Shown here piece by piece: positions 1-12,170 of a DNA stretch of 64,000 nt. The notes under the pieces are model-generated. The model was not told where the DNA came from and ran no database searches. It saw only the letters and a program-made list of their open reading frames with translations. Both the position numbers and the translations under genes were made by a program. Source of the DNA: Punica granatum (Eukaryota > Streptophyta > Magnoliopsida > Myrtales > Lythraceae); NCBI RefSeq assembly GCF_007655135.1, contig NC_045132.1:1116001-1180000 (forward strand). Reading direction: 5' to 3'. Positions within the stretch are counted from its first letter, which is position 1, and every line of letters starts with the position of its first letter.

Positions 1-129
1 GTGTGATTGTGTATGTTGATTGTGTGTGGGATATATGATGATAATGTGATAATGTGATTTGGATTATGCTTGTGTGTACTAATATGTTTGACTATAGTCA
101 TGGGACCGCTGGACCCGCCATATCATAAA

Positions 130-452
130 ATGGGGTTAGATTGGCCGCTGGATCCGGCGGAATATAAATAGGGCCAGATCGGCCACTGGACCCGGCGGAA
201 TACAAATATGGGTTAAATCGGCCGTTAGACCTGGCGGAATATAAATATGGGCAAGATCAGCTGCTGGAGCCGGCGAATTATAAATATGGGCAAAATTGGC
301 CGTTGGACCCGGCGGAATATAAATATGGGTCTGATCGGCCGCTGGATTCGGCGGAATATAAATAGGGGCTTGATCAGCCACTGGACCCGGCGGAATAGAA
401 AAAGGGGCCCGATTGGCCACTCTACCAGGCGGAATATAAATTGAGGTCAACT
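130..452. repeat. Minisatellite, about 39-bp unit, about 8 copies
   Basis: About eight degenerate tandem units of 38-39 bp. Each carries a GC-rich core such as ggacccggcggaatataaat followed by a variable linker. Because the unit is close to a multiple of three, both strands stay open: the minus strand reads a 13-residue repeat (IYIPPGPVADQAP-like) and the plus strand a basic repeat. I see this as a by-product of unit length, not as a gene. Unit boundaries are approximate. Confidence 0.85.
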
Positions 453-1018
453 CTTACCGCTAGAGGTTAATAGGCGACCCCGCTTATGAGATATGGATAT
501 TGGGAGTTAGGGATGATATGAGTGAGATGTGCGGGGTCACGGTACCGTCACAATTTTGTTGCAAGGAAATGCAACCCTATGGCTATATTTATTAGTTGTG
601 TTGTATATTGTTGTATAAATGTGATGATTATTGAGATTGTCTGAAATTGTTCTATGAAAACCGTGTTGTTTGCTAAAGCTTGATTTAGTCAGTGTATGAG
701 TGTTAGATGGTGCTGAGTTAATGGTTAATTCTAATATTATTATATGGTTATAAAGATAATTGATTGTTTACGAATGAATTTAGTAATTGTTTGAATGTAT
801 GGTATAATATGTTGTGTTGGTGAATTAAATGACTAACTTGGATATGCTAGTATATATGAATGTTTGGTTGTTTAAAAATATATTATCTTTATTCATTTAA
901 AAAAATTATTTTTAGTTAATAATAGTTCATTTAACTCTGAAATTTTGTACTCACTGAAATGCAGCTCACACTATGCATATATTTTTTCAAATAAGCTTCT
1001 ACTTGAGAACTTTTTGGC
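453..1018. other. AT-rich spacer without a gene
   Basis: AT-rich sequence after the minisatellite. I see no coding similarity, no clear element ends and no structural RNA. Confidence 0.6.
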
Positions 1019-2132
1019 CATGAATCTCTTCGAGTCCTACAACAATGTTATGATGCAAATTTCTAAGGTACAACAATGCAATTTTTGGCTTGTCTTTTTT
1101 TTTTTGGCTCTGCATTTTCGTATTTCAAATTATTCATTTTTGATATGTCAAATCTTTTCCATTGGATTTGTCTTCTAAATTATGTCGACAATACATAAAA
1201 TTTTCTGCTCTGAGATGAACCAACAAAGAGCAAAGGAGGAAAAGAGTATGAATATAATGCCAAGTCCAATTGAGGTCATGGAAACTCGATTCCAGTCCTT
1301 GAATGTCAGGCAAAGGTGAGTGTGGATCTCAATATTGCCAAATTGGTTAGTTACGAAGAAAGAAACTGCGGATCCCATATATTCATACAAAGAAATAAGA
1401 GCACGTCAGATCATCACAAAGCATGAGCTATATATATATCTCAGGTTTTGTTCATCGAAACTTCAGTTCAATTCAATTCATACTTCTGATTTTCCTTCCA
1501 AGTACTCCATCTATCTGTACATTCTATCTCTACATTCTCTCTCGCCGATAAGATGGTGACATGAGCACCAGGTCGATGCTCTAATTGGGCAAGAAACCAA
1601 CTTTCATGCATGTATGGATTTCATGAGGTCATCGGTGTAATTGGAGCCGACATTAAAGCTCAATATCAAAGTAGTCATTGGTCGGTTGCTAGAGTTAACT
1701 CTAGAAGCCATAATCAAGGTTTTAACCATCAGTTACCTTCCGATCCCTTACCGATAAGAAAGTTCATGAGCTAATAATTAGTCAAGTGGGTTAAAAACCA
1801 AATTAATATGGGTTGACCGGGGAGCATCCTCGTTTTGAAGCACCATGGAAGTTCATACAGTACTAGCTAGTACAAATAAATACACGAGATTATGTCATAT
1901 TCATGAAAATAGGTGATTTGCTGCATGATATTGCATATATCAAAATTTGAATATCATTGTAACAATAAAATTTGGAGTTATCTCCGGTTTCTTTAATTTT
2001 ATGTCTACAAGCTCAGACCAAAAAAGTTAACATGACAATGTTTAGCCATAGCGAACTATTCCTCAAAGAGATTGATAATATTTCTCGTCAAAGTAACATG
2101 GAAAAAGAAAAGAGTAACAATTAAAATGTTTG
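1019..2132 (+). repeat. Segmental duplication, copy 1, left part
   Basis: This block aligns with about 48070-49180. Shared landmarks are catgaatctct.gagtccta, the atgaaccaacaaagagcaaa stretch at 1213 and 48271, tttcatgcatgtatggattt at 1603 and 48656, and gagcatcctcgttttgaag at 1822 and 48876. Copy 1 continues at 6813-7932 and then at about 27250-27600, interrupted by a LINE and a copia element. It is diverged by many substitutions and small indels, so it is an old duplication. Confidence 0.85.
1618..1870 (+). pseudogene. Decayed copy of the 83-codon ORF at 48669-48920
   Basis: Aligns with the open frame at 48669-48920 but has an in-frame stop early (tcggtgtaattgg where copy 2 has tcggagcaactgg) and several small indels. 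The product is not recognised. It is the copy-1 remnant of the segmental duplication. Confidence 0.5.
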
Positions 2133-2977
2133 AGGCTGATCATATGGAGGACTTCCTTCCCATCTCTTGCTGCAATATAGAATATATATGTATTACTAAG
2201 ATCCTTACTAATAGGATTAAATATGTTCTCTCTAATATAATCAGTTTAAATTAGATGGCCTTTGTGTAGGGGAAAAGGATCTTTGATGATGTCTTGTTAG
2301 CTCATGAGCTTGCCAGGAACTATCATAGGCGAGGTATTTCTCCTTGACGTGCCATCAAGATAGATAATATGAAAGCGTTGGATTCCCTTAATTAGGAATT
2401 TATTCTGAACTGTCTAGAGGTAATGGTTTCTCGCGAAAGTTTGTTGGATGGGTAAAATGATGTATCACTACCCCTCAATTTTCTATAGCAGTAAATGGTT
2501 CTATGGCAAGCTACCTCCCAGGAAAAAGAGGTGTGAGACAAGGAGATCCTCTTTCACCATACTTATTTGTGATTGCATGGAAGTCTTTTCGAGGGTCATC
2601 CATAATGCAGTAGTGGAAGGCATAATTGGATTTCATCCCAGGTTAAGTCTCTAAAATTGACTCATTTATGATTTTCGAATGACATCTTTATTTTCACCAA
2701 TGGTTCACAAGATTCAATTCTGGCTATTCTTGATGTGTTGAGGAGATTTACACATGGTCTGGGCTTAAGCTTAACCATGAAAAGTTGGAGATCTTTATTG
2801 GCGGGATTAATGATGCTGCAGTTGAGGAGCTTCTGGATTGTTCAGGTTTTAAGAGAGGAGCTTTAAATGTAAAATACTCGGGATTGCATCTTGTGTCTAC
2901 TAAGCTTTCATCTAAAAGTTGTGAAGCCTTGACAAAAAGGATTACCAAGCGTATCAAGTGGACCATTAAACATCTTT

Positions 2978-3182
2978 TGTTAAATCTTTTAATTCAATCC
3001 TCACAGTAGACCAGCAGAACTCAATTTAGAGAGAATGAGATAATGCAGATCTTTGAGAGAGAGGAGAAATTGTCTACTTCTTCATTAATTGGAAAAACTT
3101 CAGTTACCAACACCAATAGACACTAGTAGAAAACTTAAACAGAACATGAGCAAAACTGCACTTCAACTAGTGTAGCTCCAAC
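2978..3182 (-). repeat. 3' LTR of the nested copia element (shortened)
   Basis: 205 bp against 339 bp for its partner. The partner stretch from about 5247 to 5380 is missing. A short repeat (tgcactt) near both breakpoints suggests loss by slippage or short-homology recombination. Confidence 0.88.
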
Positions 3183-3194
3183 ACTTCTCCTTGG

Positions 3195-4990
3195 ATCAGT
3201 TGCTACTGCACACTTCAATCTTCTCCCTTAACAGCTCAAACATTCCAATATGAAAGGAGTTGGTGAAGATATCTACAAACTGGTCTTCTGTTCAGCAATG
3301 CACTAGCTTCATTTATCCACTTTGCTTAATTGTTCACGAACACATCAGTGCTTTGTTCTTCCACAATCTGGACACCATTGCATGCTCTAGGAGTCTCCTT
3401 CAGTCCATAGACATTCTCCTCCTGTTTGTTCATAGAGCCATCAAGAATGACTTTTGTCTTTGGCTCTATAGTGGCCAACTCCTCCTTCATTCTATCTATC
3501 ATTCTTAGATCGGATTTGGCTTCTTCACATCTTGTAGATTCTAAAACTGCAACTTTTTAACTCTGACATTTGTCTGCAAAGGACCTTCTCCCTTTAACAG
3601 ATTGATCATCATCCACCTTAGACTTCATCTTCAATGGATCCAAAGAAAAAAAAACTTATTCTTCATTGGAATCTCAAGTAACTTCTTACCTTTTAAATAA
3701 AAAATCAAACACTTTTTCTCTTCAAACATCACCTTGTATCCTTTCTCTACAAGCTGACCAATACTCAACAAACTTTGGGCAATCTTAGGAACATATAAAA
3801 CCTCAGACATCAGTTTTGTACCAACACAACTCTCTATTTGGGCAGTTCATTTACCCTTCACTGCCAAGTACTATCCATTCCCAATTCTTATTCTTGCTGT
3901 TACTGATCTATCAAGCTCCCTAAAGAGCTTCTCATCACTTGTCATGTGGTTAGTACAACCACTATCAACAAGCCAACGACCATCTGAAACACGTGAGCTA
4001 AAACAAGAAGGAACAAAGAGTTGTTCTACCTCTTCTTTAACTGCAGTTTGTGCCTCACCTTGCTGCCGAGTCTCCTCCTCCTTGCAGATGATCTCAGCAT
4101 GCCCTAACTTTTGACACTTCCTACATCTCATGTCAAGCTTCCTCCAATACTTATAGTGTGGATGATTTCTCTTCCACAATGCTGACAAGGAGGATGATTT
4201 CCCCATTTGTTGCTGTTCGATCTTTCTACTGCAACAATCTCAGAAGCACTACTATATTCTTTTAACTTCTTTCCTTTTCCACCAGAACTTTGCTGCATTT
4301 TGGCTTTCAAAGCTCCTTCAACCATTTATTGTTCAACAATTCATTTTCTTCTTATCATACTTCTCTGCTCTTGAGCTTGCAAAGCACTAAGTACTTCAGC
4401 ATGTTTGATGTCTGAAAGTTAATTATTGTTCTCCAATGAAGCAATAGTTGCCTCGAACCTTTCTGGTACAGAAACCAGAATCTTTTGCACCAGCCTATCA
4501 TCCTTGATATTAGTTCCTAACACTCTAATCTTGTTAGCAATCTCCACAAGCCTATCAGCAAACTCCTTCACAGCCTCTCTCTCTTCCATTTGAAGCTTTT
4601 CAAATTCTCTCAACAAATTTAACACTTTCATACCTCAAATCTTCTCATCTCCTTCATATTCTTCCTTCAAGTAATCCCAGATAACTTTTGCTAACTCAAG
4701 CCTCATGATTCTGTTGAAGATGGTGGGTGACATAGCAGCATAAAGACACGATTTTGCCTTTGCTTTCCTGGTCTTCTTCTCCTTGTGCAGCTTGATCTCA
4801 GCCATGGTTGGATTGTTAGGAAGGGGAGCCACCTCATAGTCTTCTTCCACTGCTTCCTACAAATCACAACCTTCCATAAAAGCTGTCATCTTCACAGCCC
4901 ATGCTCGATAATTCTCCCCATCGAGCACAGGTGGTGCCATGACAGAGATTCCACTCGAACCTACCTCCATCTTGCCTTGAACTTCTATAG
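3195..4990 (-). pseudogene. Gag-protease plus pol tail remnant, copia type
   Basis: Reading the minus strand from about 4990: a gag start region, then a UBN2-type gag domain (LPNNPTMAEIKLHKEKKTRK, then KVLNLLREFEKLQMEE), and a CCHC zinc knuckle CRKCQKLGHAEIIC near 4130. Next come the protease motif WLVDSGCTNHMTS near 3960 and protease C-terminal residues. At about 3600 it jumps to a fragment (MKEELATIEPKTK, VYGLKETPRA) typical of the RT N-terminal segment, and ends with a VDIFTNSF-like RNase H tail near 3250. Stops include TAG near 4860, where tryptophan or another sense codon is expected. Integrase and most of RT and RNase H are deleted. Confidence 0.8.
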
Positions 4991-5070
4991 TTGCAGTCAA
5001 AACACTCGATCAACCTCACAAGTCTCTCACCCACACAAGTCCCTTAAGATCAAGGTGGCTTTGATACCAC

Positions 5071-5409
5071 TGTTAAGTTTCTTAATTCAATCCTCACAGT
5101 AGACCAGCAAAACTCAATTTAGAGAGAATGATAGAGTGCAGATTTTTGAGAAAGAAGAGAAACTGTCTACTTCTTCATTAATTGAAAAAACTTCAGTTAG
5201 AAACACCAATAGACACCAGTAGAAAACCTGAACGGAACAGGACCATAACTGCACTTAACGTGCAAAAAACAAACTCCTAAAAATATGCTAATTGATTCCT
5301 TAAAAACAGCAACCTAAAAAACAGATAACTACATGACTGATAAAAAAACAAAACGACACAGCAAGACTAGCAGCAGCTCTGATGCACTTCAACTGGTGTA
5401 GCTCCAACA
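5071..5409 (-). repeat. 5' LTR of the nested copia element
   Basis: 339-bp LTR. On the minus strand it runs from tgttggagctacac to ttaaca and is followed by the primer-binding site. It shares the promoter-distal 150 bp with the LTR at 2978-3182, with scattered substitutions. Confidence 0.88.
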
Positions 5410-6812
5410 TCTTTCCTATGTTGGTGGAGTCCAATTGATCAATTTTTTGTTTTATTTAGCATGGAAAATTACTGGTGCTCTCATTTTATTCTTCCTAAAA
5501 TGATTATTAAGCTGGTCCACCAAAACTGCAGAAGTTTTCTTTGGAAAGGAACTGAGTAGCATACAAGGGGCAGTAAAGTGAAGTGGGAGCCTTCCCAAAA
5601 CTGAAGGAGGTCTTGGTATCAAGGATCTTACAATTTCGAATAAGGTGTGTATTATTAAAAATCTTTGAGCCATTTTGATAAAGTCTGGCTCGTTTGGGTA
5701 GCTTGGGTGATGAGATATTTAGTTAAAGGGAGAAGTGTCTAGTCATTGAAAATCTCGAATGAGTGTTCTTGGAACTGGAGGAAGCTGCTGTAGCTGAGAG
5801 CTGTGTTATATTGCCATTCATTAGCTGCAAGATCAACGCAAGCGGAAAAGAAGAAGAAGAAGAAGAAGAAGATATCTTTTTGGTTTGATCCTTGGCTCTC
5901 GATTGGTCCATTGATTCATTTCTGTAAACAAGGATTCATATGATTCCCCACTTAGGGGAGTAAGCATGTATTAACTCTGTTCTTGTTGAAGGCTCTTGGA
6001 GTTGGCCAAGAAGTAAGCTCAGATCCTCAAGATAGGACCATTCACACTCTTGCTGCTGAAGTGACGTTTTGCTACATGTGATAGTTACGTTTGGTCTCCT
6101 CATAAAGAGGGGAAATATACCCCTTACAGCACATGGCGGAGCTTAAGAAATAGGGCGCCAAAGGTGATATGGAGCGGGGCACTTTGGTTTGATGGGCATA
6201 CTCCAAGGGCTTCTTTCTTAAAAGTTAGCTTTGCGTCCTCGATAGATTGAGTACAAAATAAAGATTAAGTAGATGGAAGACAGAGCTACCAGCTGAGGAA
6301 CGTGAATTCTGCTGCTTGTGTTTGGAAACCCGCAACCATTTGCTCTTTAGGTACCCTTTCACGAAAGGAGTTTGGCTTAGCTTTGCCGGGTAAGGATTGG
6401 TCTAAAAAGGCACGTAGACTGGTTTTTCAAACTAGACTGGATTTCTTCTTTGAAGGGAAAACAAATTGGACATAATTTGCCTACAACTCATGTGGACTCG
6501 TTATATCTGGATTTGGGGGGACCCACAATGTAATTTATGAAAAGCAAATGGTGCCCCCATAGACCTGGTTTTTTGCTGAAGTTCGATCGAGAGTTTTGGT
6601 TTTACCTAATGTTTCCTGTGAGCTTGAGAACTCTGTACATGCTAGACAATCGTATGCTGTCGATGGGGAACATTAGTCAGTTTGCTGATAGGGGTAGGGT
6701 ACAGTTTTTGCTCTCGGTTTATATGAGGGCAATCCTTGGATAAGTGGTTCTTATTGTAAAAACTCTTGTTATTAATGAAATTTCACCAATTATCCAATAA
6801 TAATAATAAAAA

Positions 6813-7932
6813 AGGCTGACTCAGGGATGGACCGAGAAGTGGTTAAGGAGGGCAGTCATTGCTGATGAAATTTGGATGCTCTAAGAAAATTTACATGCTA
6901 TATTGCAATTGTTTATGAAAATTCCAGATTGCTACGGATACTACGTTTGTGATCACAGATTTCAAGTTCTTTTTGGCTTCGTAATGGAAAGCAGAGTCAG
7001 AAACTGAATGGATATTGAACTCATAAAATGATGCTTGAAATTGAAGAAACCAGAAATGGACAAAACATCAGAATGAAAAATCATCTAGAATTCAATTCAT
7101 AGGTTAAATATAATGGATTAATAATTGGTAGCATGAAATTGACCCCATATATCACTCAAATATGACATATTTATTACATTTATATCTCGATAGGTTTTTT
7201 TTTTTCGATTACAAGGGAAGCCGATGGGTCTAGTATATTGAAATAGATATCCTAAATATCTAATAAAGAGGTACATGTAATTTCACTGGGAATCAAACTT
7301 GAAACCTTTGAGTCACCAGGCGAGAGGTGCACCACTGCACTACACCCTCTCTGGATATATTTCGATAGCTTTTCAACAAGAAAGTCTTGTGTGTAACCGG
7401 CATACCATGTAAGATTTTGTCACAAGACACATAAAAAATATTACTTTTATCAACAATGAATTTTTTTTTATTTTAATTTATATACTAAAAATCAAATTGA
7501 GAAATCCTTATTGACTTTTAATATTGTCACGTGATATATCCGTTACATACAAAACTTTTCTCTTTTCAACACATTTGCATTATATATTCTACAATGATTT
7601 TTTTTTGTTTTCCTTTTCGGGTGGAATTTATTTTGGGTGGAATGAAGTTAACGAATTGGCACCCGAAAATATCTATTTTCCGTTCAAAATCAGACAGTTT
7701 AGAAATGCACGCGTTATGAAGCCATATCATGTAGTCAATGGCGGTGCTTGATTTGCTTTCTACAACTCCTATTCTTTATATACAGTTTAGCCCAATTTAA
7801 TTTTTCGTGGTTGAAAAGTCAACAAGTCATTTCTAATTTCTTTCTTTATTTTTAGTTTTTTTTATGTATGACTTAATTTTCAGAAGTCCAATAAGCCTTT
7901 GGCAAATTTAGTTCAGGGTTTATTAGTTTTTG
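6813..7932 (+). repeat. Segmental duplication, copy 1, middle part
   Basis: Continues the alignment with copy 2: 6815-7130 matches about 49187-49596 plus 50403-50500, and 7650-7932 matches about 50520-50800. It includes the atgaagccatatcatgtagt block at 7717, also seen upstream of genes B and C. No open gene is supported here. Confidence 0.75.
7194..7355 (-). mobile_element. tRNA-derived SINE
   Basis: On the minus strand it starts gagagggtgtagtgcagtgg, which fits an RNA polymerase III A box. A B-box-like ttcaagtttgattccc follows, and the element ends in an A tract (7195-7206 on plus). Flanks tatatctcgatag (7181-7193) and tatatttcgatag (7356-7368) match at 12 of 13 bases, a typical SINE target duplication. 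It is absent from the matching place in copy 2 of the segmental duplication. Related copies lie at 36825-36991 and 51469-51635. Confidence 0.8.
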
Positions 7933-7937
7933 TTTTG

Positions 7938-8144
7938 TATTACGGGAATAATTATGGGATCCTCATATTCCAAGATTAGCATAATCATATTTTGTATATT
8001 ATCGTAGCTAGCCTAATTAGATGATTGTATAATAGGCAATTAGAAATCTTAACAGCCTTTCCTATTTTTCTTTCCTGACATTCCACTATATGTATCGGTT
8101 GTCAGTGATCAATAAAATAAGCTTACAAGATTCCTCTTTTCACA
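7938..8144 (+). repeat. 5' LTR of the copia element
   Basis: 207 bp, starting tattacggga and ending cttttcaca. The start is TA, not the usual TG, and both LTRs share it. The exact ttttg flanks fix the boundary. Confidence 0.93.
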
Positions 8145-8156
8145 TGGTATCAAAGC
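8145..8156 (+). other. Primer-binding site (initiator tRNA-Met)
   Basis: tggtatcaaagc directly follows the 5' LTR with no spacer. It matches the primer-binding site common to plant copia elements. Confidence 0.85.
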
Positions 8157-8226
8157 AGAATTGGGACCATGAACCCTAGTATGCTCTAGGGCTGTGAAAG
8201 ACAGCATCTATCCAAAAGGAGTAGAG

Positions 8227-9530
8227 ATGTCAGGGAAGGGTGTCGACCAGGATTTATTTTCAGTATATACAGTCAATCCATCAGACTACACAGGTACGAG
8301 CTTGATCAATTGCAAGCTAAATGGCTCAAATTATCTTACCTGGTCGAGGGCTATGGTCACTGCATTGACAGCCAAGAACAAAGTTGGGATGATTGATGGC
8401 ACGGTGCCAAGGCCACCGGAGAATGATCCAAACAGGGCGAAATGGGATGTTTGCAATGCCCTGGTGATTTCCTGGATTTTTAACACACTGGAATCGGAAC
8501 TCCAATCCAGTGTAGCATGTGCAACAGTGGCACAGGGATTGTGGGAAGACCTGCGAGAAAGATATTCGCAGGGAAATGAAACAAGGATTTACCAATTGAA
8601 AGCAGAAATCGGCAATTTGAAGCAGGAAGGGATGTCTGTAACGAAGTATTACTCACGACTCAAAGGACTTTGGGACGAATTGGATAATTACCTGGAGATT
8701 TCGGCGTGCACTTGCTCTGCCACCAAGTTATACACGGCGCAAAGAGAAAGGGAGAAGACCCACCAATTTCTGATGGGTCTAGGGTCGGATTTCGTGACTG
8801 TGAGATCTAATGTCCTCAGCCATGAGCCGCCGCACTCCCTGAATAAAGTTTATGCCCTAATTTGCACGAAGAAAGACAAAATATCGTGACTCAATTGCAC
8901 GAGACCGCTGCACCAGATGGAGCGGTATTCCTAAGCAGGTTAACAGGGAAACAGGGGAGCGGCGCGGACAGACTTACAGTGGACAGGGAGGTGGAAGAGG
9001 CTCGGGAGTGACGAGCAAAACCTGCTTCCACTGCGGCCGCATGGGTCACATCAAGAGCTCCTGCTGGCTGCTGCACGGCTTGCCGGCGAATCTGGAATCG
9101 AAGCCGGTGATTGAGAGAGGAGGAGGAACCGGGAAGGGTTTGGCATCGGGAAGAAGAGGAGGAGGAACGGGACTAGCAGGGGGACATCGCGGGCCGGGCC
9201 AAAATTCGGGCCAATATAATGGGCTAGGTCAGTATAATGGGTTGCAGGCCCATCAAGCCCAACTGGGACAGTCTAGTGACGGGCAGCACAGGCAGACAGG
9301 CTTACAGGCCTACTAAGCCTAGATTGGGCCGTCCAGATATGCAGGCTTACAGGCCCACCAGGCTCAGATTGGGCCATCCAGCAGCGGACTGAACAGGCTG
9401 TCACGCCTTTCGGAGTCAGCATTTCAGAAATTACTCGATTTTCTCGGTCCCGATGATGACAACATGCCTCCTAATAGCGGTAAAAATTTTATTTCACTGA
9501 ATTATGCGCATGACTAGATAATTGATAGTG
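8227..9530 (+). pseudogene. Copia gag, frameshifted
   Basis: The frame 8227-8889 encodes a gag core of the UBN2/Copia-like N-terminal kind (LNGSNYLTWSRAMVTALTAK, WIFNTLESEL, then GLWEDLRERYSQ). I place the start at ATG 8227; the frame is open further upstream, but only from a GTG. The frame shifts near 8868, where another frame continues with EERQNIVTQLHE. It shifts again near 8950, after which 9008-9316 supplies the CCHC zinc knuckle CFHCGRMGHIKSSC and a Gly/Arg/Gln-rich tail. Further stops occur at 9316 and at 9516. Gag would package the RNA into virus-like particles, but this copy cannot give a full-length product. Confidence 0.85.
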
Positions 9531-10588
9531 GAGCTTCGAGACACATGATCGGGCGTGCAGATTTTCTTGTTGAGGCACAGGAACTTGTCAAGAAACCGAA
9601 AATACATATACCTGATGGAGGACTTCTTAATGCCTGCAGAAGTGGACGAGTTCATATAGGCTCTCTTACTCTTTCGGATGTTTTACTGGTCCCAGAGTTT
9701 AATTGCAACCTCATTTCCGCGTCCCAGTTATCTAAGGATTTGGATTGTTGCGTGATATTTTACACAGATTTTTGCTTGATACAGGACCGCACCACGAGGA
9801 AGACGATTGGAGTGGGTGAGCTCCAATGGGGTGTGTACCATCTACGGCGTGTGGCTATTCGGGAGCAGGCTAATAGAGTCATCAGTGACGAGACAGATGA
9901 TTTGTGGCACATGCGACTTGGACATCCATCACGACGGATTAAGCTCAATGGTACTAGTTTGGAATCACATGGAGCTATAAATAAAGAATGTGATATCTGT
10001 CTTCGAGCTAAACAAACTCGATCCAGTTTTAATCTAAGTATGAATAAAGCTGCTTTTCCCTTCCAATTGATTCACTGTGATTTGTGGGGGCCTTATAAGG
10101 TGACATCAATCTCTGGGGCTCGTTATTTCTTGACGATTATTGATGATTATAGTCGAGCTATATGGTTATATTTGATGCGGGAAAAATCGGAGACGCAGCG
10201 TCATCTCACCAATTTTTGCAAGTTGGTGAGGAATCAATTTAATCGCACAGTAAAAATAGTGCGAAGCGATAACGGAAAGGAGTTTGTTTCTCGGGATTTG
10301 CAGAATTACTTTTCTACCGAAGGAATCATTCATCAAACCTCTTGCATAGACACGCCTCAACAAAATGGGCGTGTCGAGCGGAAGCACAGGCACATATTGA
10401 ACGTAGCACGAGCTTTAATGTTTCAGGCGGGGCTTTCAACTGAATTTTGGGGAGAATGTGCTACTACAGCGGCGCATCTGATTAACATAACTCCCACACC
10501 AATTCTGGGAGGTAAGAGTCCATATGAGGTATTATTTGACAAACCACCGAATTATTCAAATTTGAGAGTTTTTGGGTGCCTGTGCTAT
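9515..10588 (+). pseudogene. Copia protease-integrase part of pol, cut by insertion
   Basis: A TAG at 9515 sits just before IIDSGASRHM, the aspartic protease active site, where most copia elements have tryptophan. The frame then runs openly to the insertion. It contains the GAG-pre-integrase zinc region (LWHMRLGHPSRR, then CDICLRAKQT) and the integrase core with D of HCDLWGPY, D of RSDNGKEF and E of NGRVERKH. It is interrupted after VFGCLCY at 10588 by the nested element and resumes at 24552. The residues beyond CY in the open frame (QHPILV onward) come from the LTR of the intruder. Confidence 0.92.
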
Positions 10589-11173
10589 TGTCAGCACCCA
10601 ATTTTGGTCCACCGGCTCCAGAGGGGCAAAATCGCCGTTTTTACCACTCGTGAGGGAAATATTTCCGATTAATTACTCGAGTATTCACGACTTTTTAGGA
10701 CATTTTTGGAAATAGCAATTTGCCTAATTTAACACTAATTTTATTTGGGACATTTTCGAATTTCGCGTACATCGACGTCAATTTTCAAAATTCGGGACAA
10801 AATTCGAGATTGAAAATAAATTCATCGCACAATATCGATCAGCGAATTTTTCTGAACACGATGGCAATCTCGAATTAATTTTTTCGACGTCCGATCAAGA
10901 AGATGGAATTTTCAATTTATACGCGCGTCAAAAAAAAAAAAAAAAAAAGGGTCAAACGGTCAGACAGGCCCCCCTCCCCCCATTTTCCTGTTCTTCTTCT
11001 TCATCGTTTCTTCTTCTTCCTGTCTTCTTCTTCTTTTCTTTTTCTTTTCTTTTCTTCTTCTTCTTCCTCCTGGCAGGGACGGACCGGTCTCGGGACCTCT
11101 GCTGCCGCTGCGCCCGAGCCTGCCTGCCGCACGCCAACCCCTATGCGCACGCGACTCCTCGAACACGCAAACG

Positions 11174-11217
<44 letters not shown>

Positions 11218-11686
11218 TTTTCTTTTCGGACAAAAACCCGCAGCTCGTCCGGGGGAATGGGGGGGGAGCTCACAGACAAAAAAGATCCCGGAGCTCACAG
11301 ACAAAGAAGACCCGGAAACCTCCAGCTCGCCTACGACCGAGAAATCCACAGCTCGACGATTTTTCGAAAAATCTCTCAGCCCTTCAGCCCAGAAACCAGG
11401 CCAAACAAGGCCAAACCAATCCCGTTTTCCGGCGACCGCCACCCAACCCGATCCAAACTTGACCAAACTTCATATCCCACATGCATTCGACCTCCTGAGT
11501 CCATTTCCGATGTTAGTTTTGTGATTTGAAGCTTCCAGCTTGCCAAAATCGCCCTGTCCAGAGGACATATTCACGGTTTTCCCGGGCTTCCTCGACATTT
11601 CCACCACCTCACGACTATGGCAAGTCGTGCCATCATTTCCTAAGGGTTCCTCATAACCCTCACTCTCCCCCGTGACGAGGCACGAT

Positions 11687-12170
11687 CCTCAGTCAGTTAG
11701 GATTCCAATGCCGCCGACCTTGCCTCAAAATTCCATCGGGAGCCTCCGTGGCGACGTCCGACCCGACTTGTGCCAGTCGGGCCTGTTCCTCTGGTCGTCT
11801 TTTCTGATCCGAACTTTGAAGGGACGCACGGGTCAGTTCGGGTTGAATCTCGCTACGAGCCACCTATCACTGTGCTCCTCAGTCAGTTAGGATTCCAATG
11901 CCGCCGACCTTGCCTCAAAATTCCATCGGGAGCCTCCGTGACGACGTCCGACCCGACTTGTGCCAGTCGGGCCTGTTCCTCTGGTCGTCTTTTCTGATCC
12001 GAACTTTGAAGGGACGCACAGGTCAGCTCGGGTTGAATCTCGCTACGGGCCATCTATCACTGTGCTCCTCAGTCAGTTAGGAGTCCAATGCCGCCGACTT
12101 TGCCTCAAAATTCCATCGGGAGCCTCCGTGGCGACGTCCGACCCGACTTGTGCCAGTCGGGCCTGTCCAC
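11687..12170 (+). repeat. 190-bp tandem triplication in the 5' LTR
   Basis: Three copies start with cctcagtcagttagga near 11687, 11877 and 12067; the third stops after about 100 bp. The copies differ at few bases. The same array is at 22078-22561 in the 3' LTR, so the triplication predates this insertion. Confidence 0.9.

Larger units (their letters stand above)
2978..5409 (-). mobile_element. Ty1/copia element, internally deleted, nested in the LINE
   Basis: Direct repeats at 2978-3182 and 5071-5409 bound the element, which is transcribed on the minus strand. The 5-bp target duplication tcttt at 2973-2977 and 5410-5414 is exact. Next to the 5' LTR, plus-strand gctttgatacca (5058-5069) is the complement of the primer-binding site tggtatcaaagc for initiator tRNA-Met. 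The polypurine tract lies just inside 3182. The interior encodes gag and protease remnants and then jumps to the end of pol, so most of integrase, reverse transcriptase and RNase H is missing. It is non-autonomous and dead. Confidence 0.92.
2140..6812 (+). mobile_element. 5'-truncated, decayed LINE, split by a copia insertion
   Basis: Two blocks, 2140-2977 and 5415-6812, read as a broken non-LTR retrotransposon ORF2. Recognisable pieces are a DFLPIS-like reverse-transcriptase start, CITKILTNRIK, LLAHELARNYHRRGIS, and later the region before the zinc-binding domain. They parallel the intact LINE at 52487-54692 in order. The frame is broken by many stops and shifts. The 3' end is a short A-rich tail (taataataataaaaaa). 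A possible 7-bp target duplication aggctga lies at 2133-2139 and 6813-6819. Without the nested element it is about 2.2 kb, so it was truncated inside the reverse transcriptase on insertion. Confidence 0.8.

Noticed and set aside
4785..5102. 105-codon plus-strand frame
   Set aside because: It is antisense to copia gag and runs through the primer-binding site into the LTR.
10903..11529. Long open frames on both strands in the LARD LTRs (also 21093-21920 and minus-strand shadows)
   Set aside because: They run over polypyrimidine, CT microsatellite and poly(A) stretches, repeat in both LTRs and show no protein domain.
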